From assembly GCA_050248735.1 (NCBI GenBank), contig JBFWRU010000004.1:272940-336939 (forward strand): a DNA stretch of 64,000 bases, read 5' to 3'. Source of the DNA: JACKFE01 sp050248735 (GTDB taxonomy: Bacteria; Nitrospirota; Nitrospiria; Nitrospirales; UBA8639). The notes beneath the pieces were generated by a model, which worked only from the letters and a program-made list of their open reading frames with translations, was not told the DNA's origin and searched no databases. Of the stretch, positions 45,392 through 55,900 are shown piece by piece (position 1 is the first letter of the stretch; each line of letters opens with the position of its first letter). A program made the translations under genes and the position numbers.

Positions 45392-45742
45392 TCAGGAAAC
45401 AGCTTCGCCCAACGCGGCGTCTATCGCACATTCCTCAGAAAAGTAGGTTGGAATGAGACTACAAAAATTGGATGATTCCAACATCGTCTGCGCTTCGCTC
45501 TGTGGGCTCACCATACTCATGGCAATGCCTGCCTCCTCCAAACTCAGATAAGCCAATGCCAATCCACCCAAGGCCGTACTATCTAAAAACGTCACGGCCT
45601 CCATATTAAAAATAATATGCCTGGCACCAGAAAATTTAGCGGTCTTCACCAGAGCCTGAAAAACCTTTCTGGAATAAAAGGTCAATCGTCCCGAAATCAT
45701 CAGGATCAATGTGTCATTTTGAATGCGTTCTGCTACATGCAT
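45392..45742 (-). CDS. STAS-domain anti-anti-sigma factor-like protein
   Basis: 116 residues forming one STAS domain: LILMISGRLTFYSRKVFQALV, IIFNMEAVTFLDSTALGGLAL. The phosphorylatable Ser is in LDSTALGG. Such proteins bind anti-sigma kinases in partner-switching. No partner kinase or phosphatase is adjacent. It may act with a system elsewhere. Confidence 0.83.
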   Translation of the reverse strand: MHVAERIQNDTLILMISGRLTFYSRKVFQALVKTAKFSGARHIIFNMEAVTFLDSTALGGLALAYLSLEEAGIAMSMVSPQSEAQTMLESSNFCSLIPTYFSEECAIDAALGEAVS

Positions 45743-46050
45743 GATTCGCCCTTATTCTCATTCTTTTTCGGCAATACCAAGAAATTCTTGCCCATTTCAG
45801 GATATTTTCTGAGATTTTCCTTACCGCCTATCTGGAAACCTCCTCCTCTAACCGGCCACCACAATCTGCCCATAGTGACTGGCATAAGCGGGGAAAATGT
45901 AACAACGTGGAAGAATGAGAAAAAAAGAACAAGAAGAAGACCCATATCCCTTCGCGATAGTCAACCAACTCAACCAAAACGGGATTAAAAGCGGTGAGCC
46001 CGAGATCCTGCGGCTCCTCCGTCAGAACATATAGCCCTAACATTTGGCGA

Positions 46051-46160
46051 GAAGAAATCATTCGAAAGGTCTGGCAGAGCATGATGTAATCGCCCTCTTG
46101 CCGACTGGCAAAGGAGCTCCCACTATTTGCACTAGTAATCGCCCGACCAGGAACCCGAGA
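46051..46160 (+). pseudogene. Decayed recQ fragment, N-terminal helicase motif
   Basis: Translation in shifting frames gives EEIIRKV, then LAEHDVIALLPTG, then AKELPLFALVIARPG. These line up one after another with the RecQ sequence around the Walker A motif of the intact gene in this window (QEDIIRDV, LAERDVVALLPTG, GKSLCFQLPALARPG). At least two frameshifts and a broken Walker A (GKGA) show that it is not functional. Divergence from the intact gene is substantial, so it is an old remnant or comes from another recQ lineage. Possible further decay is seen to about 46200. Confidence 0.6.
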
Positions 46161-46653
46161 AATATGAATCCTTTATTGATAGTTTTAGGAGTCAAAATTT
46201 TCAATTCTGCAATTTACCGATGCTATAGGAATTGAACCGGTCTTTCTTTTGGATTAACTACTCCTGCAGGGTGAACAAAATGTCTCAATGTAGAGCTTAG
46301 ATGTCAATTGATCTGCTTAGGATTAAGTGTGAAGGTAGGAAAAACCAAACATAAAATTGAAAAGCCTGATCATGTTTACCCGTATTTTTGGTTGGAGATT
46401 ACAGAAAACACAGACAAACAACAGCCACCTAGAGAAATTTTTGAGATTTTATACCTAGGAATGATTTTTGCTTTCCTCTCAAGATAATGAGAGGGGGCCA
46501 CTATTGTCACTGAATCCCTCAATGCGTGCTTCAGGCACACGGGTATGTTGAGTAATAGAATTTTTCGTGAAATCTAAATTCATACCCTCTGATTTCAAAA
46601 AATCATCATTTTGCCAATTTTGCAACAACCCCTCGCACCCAAGGCTCTCTTGG

Positions 46654-46683
46654 ATCGGCCTTTATCATCCGGCTTTGGCCGAT
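46654..46683. promoter_or_regulatory. Inverted repeat upstream of the NRPS gene
   Basis: ATCGGCC at 46654-46660 is the reverse complement of GGCCGAT at 46677-46683; a related GCCGATC follows at 46694-46700. Such spaced repeats about 300 bases upstream of a start may be a regulator site. Function not known. Confidence 0.3.
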
Positions 46684-46703
46684 ACCACGATTTGCCGATC
46701 ATA

Positions 46704-46731
46704 TTGTAATAATTAGATTTTTTGGTATGCT
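46704..46731 (+). promoter_or_regulatory. Candidate promoter of the NRPS-ABC operon
   Basis: TTGTAA at 46704-46709 and TATGCT at 46726-46731 are 16 bases apart; a TATAAA follows directly. The region is AT-rich, so chance matches are expected, and the leader would be about 240 bases long. Confidence 0.2.
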
Positions 46732-46976
46732 TTATAAAGATTTCATAAAAATAGCGTTATCCCACGCAGTAATGGTGCTAAAGGACTCTCGTGGTGGGTC
46801 CGCTTATTTATCCTACCCCCCAACGGTCGCTTACCATTTTTTTTTGAGTGCTCAAACGATTGATCAAATAGCCTCAGGCCATGACATCCACCTAAGCCCG
46901 GTGACAATCAAGGACAGGCCGATACATAAACGACGGGCACCACAGACCTTAGGACTATAGTGAAACGCATACACAT

Positions 46977-49900
46977 ATGTTGAAAGTTCAACAGTATACC
47001 GCTCTAGGCCCTATCCTCGTTCATCATGCCACGATGAAAATGGACCAACTCGCCTTTACCTACCTTGGGGACGGAAGCAACCCATCACAGACACTGACCT
47101 ATGGAGAACTGCATAATCAGGCGCAAGTGATCGCTCATCACTTAGGAGCTTGTCTGGAACCAGGTAGCCGGGCCCTATTGATGTTTCCTCCCGGCCTGGA
47201 GTTCGTGTCTGCGTTTTTTGGCTGCCTCTATGCCGGTGTGATTGCCATACCCACTCCCGAACTAGATCCCCTGAGGGCAAAAAGGAGTCAACCAAGACTT
47301 TGCTCGATTGCCGAAGACTCTCAGGCTTCCGTTATCTTAACGACTCGGAAACTCTTTCCCGGGAATGAGGGGAAAATAGCAGAACTTTCCAAGATTGCTG
47401 CCGGAAAGCACCTGTTCATAGAAGAGATTTCTCAGGGTTCTCCCGACGGAAACGATACCTGCCTGGACCCAATCCATGAAATCGCCTTCTTGCAGTATAC
47501 CTCGGGATCTACGTCCGCACCGAAAGGCGTTATCGTTACCCAGCAGTGCCTCATGCAACAATTGAATGCACTGACACATTCATGCCAGTTGCATGAGGAG
47601 AGTATTGCACTGAATTGGATGCCCCATTTCCATGATTATGGGCTGGTCAACGGCTTGCTCTTAAATGTGTATTTGGGAACGCACACCTACCTGATGTCTC
47701 CAATGAGGTTTCTTCGAAACCCACTGCTATGGCTGCAAGCGATAACAAAATATCAGGTCACTCACAGCAGCGGACCGAATTTCGCTTATGATATTTGCGT
47801 AACAAAGACGGAACCACAGGAAAGAGCTGGCCTCGACCTTCGAAAGTGGTCCTTTGCAAGCTGCGGGGCTGAGCCGATCCGTGTAGAAACCATGGATCGT
47901 TTTATTCAAACCTTTGAACCGTTTGGATTTCATAAGCAATCCTTTGCCCCAGCCTATGGTCTGGCCGAGTTTACGCTAGCCGCGACCATAACATCCCTTG
48001 GAAGGATGCCTTCTCATCTCGAACTCAATACCCAGGCTCTGGAAAAAGGAACCATCGTTCCTGCCCTTACCACCGCACGTGGCACAAGAAAGATCGTATG
48101 CTGTGGGTCTCCGATTCAAGGGGCCGATCTTCGTATTATTGATGAAAAGACCCATTGCCATTCCTTGCCGGATAGGATTGGGGAAATCTGGCTTGCAGGT
48201 CCGAGTGTGGCCAGTGGCTACTGGCGACATTCAGAAGAGACTCATCAAACCTTCAACGCTTTTACCGCCGATACAAACGAAGGCCCCTTTCTCAGAACCG
48301 GTGACTTAGGATTCATGAAGGAAGGAAACCTGTATGTCACGGGTCGACTGAAGGAACTCATCATTATCAGGGGCAACAATTATTTTCCGCACGACATCGA
48401 ACGAACCGTTCAAGACAGTCATCCTGCATTCCGACAGGGGGCCACGGCCGCGTTTTCCGTACCAAATGGATCGGGTGAACAACTTGTCGTGGTACAGGAA
48501 ATCAGGCACCACAAACCACTTCCAAATTTCGAAGACCTTACGTCGACAATCAGGCAAGCCGTATCCCTGGAGCATGACCTCCCTGTCTATGCCATTCTCC
48601 TGGTTAAGACAGGAAGCGTTCCGAAAACCACAAGTGGAAAAATACAACGACAACCCTGCAGGACGGCGTTTCTGTCCGGGCAAATTGCAAGCTTACATAC
48701 CAGCATCAAGCAGCCAAATCCACCGGAATCCACTGAATGGGCCTTCACGCCAACTCTTTTACTGAGCGTCTCCCCCAACGAACGTCACCTTCTCATCAAG
48801 AACTTTGTGAAGAGCAGTCTGGCGCATAGCCTAAGCATTAATCTGAGTTCATTGAAGTCAGACCAAAATCTCAATGAACTTGGCATTGACTCGCTGCTAT
48901 CCGCTCAACTGACCTGCAATATCGAAAAGGCAGTCGGCGTGGTCCTTCCCCCTTCAACATTTTTACAGGATCTCACGATTGACGCATTGGTAAGAAGATT
49001 ACACGATGAGGTTCCCGATCAAACCGAATCTCCTCAGCCGGGGACAAAACGGGAAGAGATTCCCGTCAATGAATATCCGCTATCGCCAAACCAAAAAGCT
49101 CAATGGTTCCTCAGTCAACTGGACCCACACAGTTCCGCAGCCAATGTAGCAGTGGCATTGCTCATTCGCGTTCCACTGGACAAGTCGGCGCTCCAACGGG
49201 CACTCACCCACCTGGTAACCCAACACCAGATTTTGCGGACCGTTTATGAGGTCCAATCAGGTGTCCCATTCCAGCGAATTCTTCCTAATGTGGACGTTCC
49301 CCTGGGATATACCTGCATAAAGGACTTAGACTGGGAGAATGCCAAAAAAGAGGTGATCGCTACGAGTCAACAACCGTTCGATTTGTCCCAGCCTCCACTG
49401 TTCAGAGCCCATTTATTTGAGAGGGACTCAACAAACCATCTTTTGCTTCTGAACACTCATCATATCGCGGCAGATGGGTGGTCTATGCACATTCTTTTTC
49501 ATGACCTTGTTCAATCTTATTTACGGGACACTGGGCATGACGATCATACGAATCCGGAAACACCTGCAGACTACATCAGCTTTTCTCGGTGGCAGACCCA
49601 ACTTCTGGAAGGAGCTGAAGGACAGAGCCTTTGGGAGTTTTGGAAAAACGAGCTTACCGGTGAATTGCCCAAGCTGAACCTAACCCAACGTTCAGCGAAA
49701 CCGCTCCTGACAACACCTCGAACAGGCACTGAAACAGTTACCATCCATTCGGAATTAACCCGCCGCTTGCAAGACCTGGCAAAAAAGGAAGGCGTCACGC
49801 TGTATGTCATTCTTCTGGCGGCCTTCCAAGTGCTCCTCCATCGGTACACCGGCCAAGAGGATCTCCTTGTTTGCACCCCTATGTCAGGAAGAATTCGACC

Positions 49901-52900
49901 CGAGTACCTCAAAACTGTCGGGAATTTTTCAAATACCATCGTCCTTCGGGAACACCTAGGCGGCAATCCAAAACTCCAAAACTTCATACGCCAAGTGAGC
50001 CAGACGGTCACGGCAGGTATTGATCATCAATTGTATCCCTTTTCGTCGCTCGTTGAGCGCTTGCGATCTCACCGCGAGGGATCACAACTCCCCATTAGTC
50101 AAGTTCTGTTTGTGCTGCAAAACTTCAAGCTCTTTGACGACCTGAATGATCCTCTGGCCAATCTGAAAGGCCACCATACGGCTCCCTCTCCTCAGGATTT
50201 GGGCATTGAACCATTTGTGATCCCTCAGCCAACAGGACAATTCGACCTCACTCTGGAGATCGCAGAAAACGGTCAAGCCCTGACCGGTCATTTTGAATAC
50301 AACAATGATCTTTTCGATTCCGGCTTTATCGAAAGGCTGGCAAGCCATTTTCAGATTCTGTTGGACGGGATCGCCTCCTCCCCTGAAAGTCGAATCTGGC
50401 AGTTCCCCCTGTTTCAACCCCGCGAACAACACCGGGTCTTAGTTGAGTGGAACCCAACACCTACACAACCTTCCAGTGCCTTCTGTATTCATGAGTTGGT
50501 GGAGCATCAGGTGACGCGGTCGCCGGAAACGATCGCTCTTGTTTCTGGAGATTCCGAAGTCACATATGAAGAGTTAAATAAACGGGCAAATCAGATAGCC
50601 CATGGTCTCCGGTTAGCAGGCATTAGGCCAGACATGCCTGTAGCCATATATATCGAACGTTCTATCGAAATGGTCGTAGCGATCCTCGCTGTTCTCAAAG
50701 CTGATGGTGCCTACGTGCCTCTTGATCCAACCTCTCCAATGACGCGTCTGGCTGATATCCTTCAGGACCTCCGCCCCTCACTCATTCTGACTACACGAAA
50801 ACTAAAAGAGTCTTTACCCGAACAGCATGCCACACTGATTACTCTCGATGAACTCCAAGAGGAGTTTGCCTGCCAACCGGTCACTAACCTTCCAACGTTG
50901 GCTGGCCCTCGAAATCTCGCTTATCTCATCTATACATCCGGATCCACAGGAAGACCAAAAGGTGTACAAATCGACCATCGATCCCTAGAGGCATTTGCAT
51001 CAAACTTCCGTCAGGAATGTGAATTGAACATAGGCGATAGAGTTCTACAATTTGCCTCACTGGCTTTTGATGCTTCGGTGGAAGAGATATTCCCTTTTCT
51101 CATCAGCGGAGGAACCATTGTCCTCCCTCGGGAAATGACCTTGGAGTCACCGGATCGTTTCCTGGCCATGTGCCGCCAACTGAACATTACCGTCCTTGAC
51201 CTACCTACTGCCTACTGGCACGAGATTGCCTTATACCTGGAAAATCATTCACCACTGTACCCGTCTTTACGCCTCATGATCATCGGAGGAGAAGCGGCCT
51301 CACCTCGTGCGGTTCACGCCTGGCACAAGAATGTGGGCCCTGCCATTCGCCTTTTAAATACCTATGGCCCAACGGAGGCCACCGTATCGGCTACCGTATG
51401 TGATCTCACAGACGCGCGATCCGATGAAGTGGACCAGCCTCACAACATCCCGATTGGACGATCCCTTGCTCATGGACAGACTTACCTACTGGACCGGTAC
51501 CTTCAACCGGTCCCTATCGGAATTCCCGGAGAACTGTACCTGGGCGGACAAAGCCTGGCTCGAGGGTATCACAATCGTTGTGCGGAAACCGCCAAACTTT
51601 TCATTCCTAACCCCTTTGGCCCGGATGAGGGTTCTCGTTTATTCAGGACAGGGGATTTGTGCCGACATCGATCAGATGGCGTTCTGGAATACCTGGGAAG
51701 AACAGACCATCAGATAAAGCTTCGTGGATTCCGTGTCGAACTCCGTGAAATTGAAGCCATCATGCAAGAGCACCCCGGGGTGTATGAAGCTCTGGTGATT
51801 CTGGATACTATCCCTCAGTGGGGGTCTCGGTTGATTGGTTATTACATTCCCGTTCGTCAACCTGGTGTACCTGCCAGAGAACTTCGCACATTCCTCAAAA
51901 CAAGGCTACCGGATTACATGATCCCTGCGACGTTTATGGCGATGGATTCATGGCCACAGACGTCCTCAGGCAAAATCGACCGGTCTCAATTACCCGAACC
52001 CGAAGCTACTCCGTTGGATTTCGACGAGCATTATATTGCTCCACGGGGTCCGATGGAACAAGCCATCGCTGATTGGTATTGTGAAATATTGGGTCTGACC
52101 AGGGTAAGCATCCTGGACAATTTTTTTGAGTTAGGCGGCCATTCGCTCCTGGCAGTTCAACTCGTCTCACGTTTCCATGAGATCTTTCGGTGTGACATAC
52201 CATTACGGTTGTTTTTTGAGAATCCCACTGTTGCTGACCTGGCGGAGGCCATACAGTCCGTACTGGATCGAGGTGCGGACAAGGAGAAGATCCCCCCCAT
52301 CGTCCCGGTTGCCAAAGACGGGCCTCTTCCTCTTTCCTCTTCTCAAGAACGGATCTATTTCCTTCATAAACTGGCCCCTCAAAGCTCGGCCTATAATATT
52401 CCCGTGGCCATTCGATTGCGCGGACAACTCAACCACCGGGCCCTTGAGGAATCCCTGAATCATCTCATCCGTAAACATGAATCCCTTCGCACGTATTTTC
52501 GCGAAGAGTCAGGAAGACTCATTCAGATGATCTCATCGAGTACCAGCGTGGGGTTAATAGATGTGGACCTTCGGCATGTTCCGCATGACCGGAGGCTGGA
52601 GAGAGTTCGCACACAGGCTGAAGAGTCCGCACGTCTCCCCTTTGACCTCGAGACAGCACCCTTAATGAGGGCCACCTTAATCCAAGCCGACGATGATGAT
52701 TATGTATTGGTCATGACAGTCCACCATATTGTCTCTGATCAGTGGTCCTTTGCCGTTCTTGGGAAGGAACTGGGTCAATCCTACAATACCCTCTGCCAGG
52801 GAAAAACCATCCATAGCGAACCGCTGCCCGTCCAGTATGCCGACTTTGCCTGTTGGCAACGCGAGTGGCTGACCGGCGAAAAACTTGAAAAGCAATATGC

Positions 52901-55900
52901 CTATTGGGTGCAACAACTTTCCGACCTCCCGATTCTTGAATTACCCACCGATCACCCGCGACGACAAGAGCAAACGTTTTCCGGCACCTATATCAGCCTT
53001 GACCTGACAAAACCACTCCTCAACAAACTACAAAAAATCAGTGCAACCGAACATGCCACACTTTACATGCTCTGCCTCGCAGCATTTAAGGTACTCCTCC
53101 ATCGCTACACAGGCCAAACAGACATTGTGATTGGTTCGCCTGTGGCTAACCGCCACTGGCCTTCCGTCGAGGACATTGTCGGGACCTTTGTCAATACACT
53201 GGTCCTTCGGACGGATTTATCAGGCGATCCGACATTCCGTGAATTATTGCTACGCGTTCGCCATGTGGCGTTAGAGGGGTACGCAAACCAGGATTTACCT
53301 TTTGAAAAACTTGTGCAGGATCTGGCACCTTCCCGCACATTGAACCGAATGCCGCTCGTCCAAGTATTGTTTAATTTTGGGAATGCGCCTTTTGAACGAG
53401 TCAAGTTCAAAGGTGTGTCACTCAGCCCGTTTGAGATTGATCGGAAGGCTTCTCAATTCGACCTCAGCATATCAGTGGATACCATGTTTTCCGGAAAAGT
53501 ATTTCTGGAATTCAACACCGACATCTTTGATTATGATCGCATGGCCATCATGCTTAATCATTACCGGGAATTGCTGAAATCGATTGTGGCATCGCCCAAC
53601 GCTCCAATTTCCAGCCTCAATATGCTCACTCCTGCTGAAAAACAGCAAATTCTCGTCGAGTGGAATATTACCGATTCGCCTTTCCCAAGAGAACTATCAG
53701 CCCTTGATGTCATTGAAATCCAAGCCACCAGGACCCCGGAGTCGTTCGCGATCCTTTCCAAGGATGTCAGTCGCACATATCGCGAACTCAATGACAGGGC
53801 TAATGAGTTAGCTCTCAGCTTAACCCAGCTTGGAGCGACGTCGGATACCCCTATCGGCGTGGCTATAGATCGTTCACCGGATCTTCCTGTTGTTCTTTTA
53901 GCCATCATGAAGGCCGGGGGCTGTTATCTCCCTTTGGATCCGCACGGCCCACCAGAGCGACTAGCCTTCATGTTAAGGAATAGCCACGCATCCATACTGG
54001 TAACCCAGAGCCAATTTGTCAAAAATTTCCCTGAATATGATGGAAGGGTTTTTCGTCTGGATTGCGATATCGATCATACCCTCAACGATAACATTCAAGG
54101 CAACGCCGTCAGCCAAAGGATTGCCCCTTCCAACCTGGCGTATGTGATCTACACCTCCGGCTCGACAGGGCAACCCAAAGGAGTGGAGATCGAACACCGG
54201 TCCTTGGTCAATTTTCTCCATTCCATGGCACGAAAACTTGCCGTGACCCAAACTGACGTGTTTCTGGCCGTGACCCCGATCACGTTTGACATTGCGGCAC
54301 TTGAGCTTTTTCTGCCTCTTTCAGTGGGAGCTCGCGTCATCCTCGTGAGTGGAGAGGATACTCGGGACGGAACACGGCTCATTGAACAATTACACACCTC
54401 AGGGGCCACGGTGATGCAAGCCACCCCAGCCACCTGGAGCATGCTCATCAAAGCCGGCTGGGAAGGAAATAAAAACCTGAAAATCCTTTGCGGCGGTGAG
54501 GCCCTGTCACGAGAATTAGCCGAAGAACTCCTTGCACGTTCCAAGGAAGTCTGGAATCTGTATGGGCCCACCGAAACCACCATCTGGTCAACAGTACAAA
54601 AGGTTCGTTCAGGGAATGGGCCTGTATCCATCGGCCGTCCGATTGATAACACACGGACCCTCATTCTTGATAAGAATGGCCAGCTCACGCCAATCGGCAT
54701 ACCTGGGGATTTATATATCGGTGGGGAAGGTGTTGCCCGGGGGTATCTAGGTCGTCCCGACTTAACCACCGAAAGATTCCAACCCAACTCTTTTGGCTGG
54801 CCCGAAGAGCGGCTTTACAAAACGGGAGATATTGCCAGATGGAGGCCGGATGGTTGCCTTGATTACCTTGGGCGGGGTGACCATCAGGTCAAAATACGCG
54901 GGGTAAGGATTGAGCTCCAGGAGATCGAATCCCGACTCAACCAGATACCTGGGATAAGCCAATCGGTCGTTCTGGTCATTGAAACCACCCAATTGGATAA
55001 GAAGCTCGTCGCCTTTCTGGTTTGCTCAACAGATCCGTCAGTCAACATCGAAGATGTACGCAACTATTTGAGGGGCTATCTGACTGCGACGATGATTCCA
55101 TCGGAATTCGTGGTTTTAACCGAATTCCCTTTAACTCCCAATGGCAAAATAGACCGACAATCGCTTGTAAACATGAGAGGCAAGCCCTCCGATCATGCAA
55201 AGACCAGTGCCAGACCTGAAAATAATCTCCAGCGTCAACTGGTTGGCATCTGGGAACGCCTGTTGGACATACAGGGGATCGGAATCGACGATCACTACTT
55301 TGATTTGGGCGGGCACTCAATTTTGGCATTACAACTATTCACCGAAATCGAGCATTTAACAGGAATACGCCTGCCCCTGGCGACCTTATTCAAGGCCCCG
55401 ACTATCAGACAATTAGTCCTGACTCTCCAAAGCAGCGAACAGCCTGCCAACTGGCAATCCTTAGTTCCCATTAATACAGCCGGGACCAAGACGCCTCTCT
55501 TCGCTATTCCAGGGATTGGCGGCAATGTCGTAGATTTTTATGGACTCGGACAACTCCTAGGACCGGACCAACCGTTCTATGGGCTTCAGGCACAAGGGCT
55601 CGATGGACAAACCGAGCCTTTCACCACGATAGAAGATATTGCAGCACATTACGTCAGCGAAATTCAGTCGGTCCAACGCACCGGTCCTTATTTCCTGGCA
55701 GGCGCCTGTATCGGAGGTATCATTGCGTTTGAAATGGCTCACCGTCTATCCGCTCAGGGCCATAAAGTGGCTCTCTTAGCCATGCTGGAGACATGGCCCC
55801 CGGCCTCCCTTCGAGTGCCTCGTTGGACTCTACCGAGTTTTCTTCGCTCTCCGGCCTTTTTTCTATCCGTGTCATTTCGGGTCGCATCTCACATTATACG

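Larger units (their letters stand above)
45743..46976. other. 1.2 kb gene-free region left of the NRPS gene
   Basis: Contains the decayed recQ N-terminal piece at 46051-46160, an inverted repeat at 46654-46683 and a candidate promoter at 46704-46731. The rest is AT-rich; short frames have neither ribosome-binding sites nor recognisable sequence. Confidence 0.55.

Noticed and set aside
45915..46034. 40-residue frame beginning MRKKEQEEDPYPF
   Set aside because: Too short, no ribosome-binding site and no similarity recognised; lies in decayed sequence.
46727..46960. 77-residue frame directly upstream of the NRPS gene
   Set aside because: No ribosome-binding site, unlike composition, and it lies within the AT-rich leader; probably chance.
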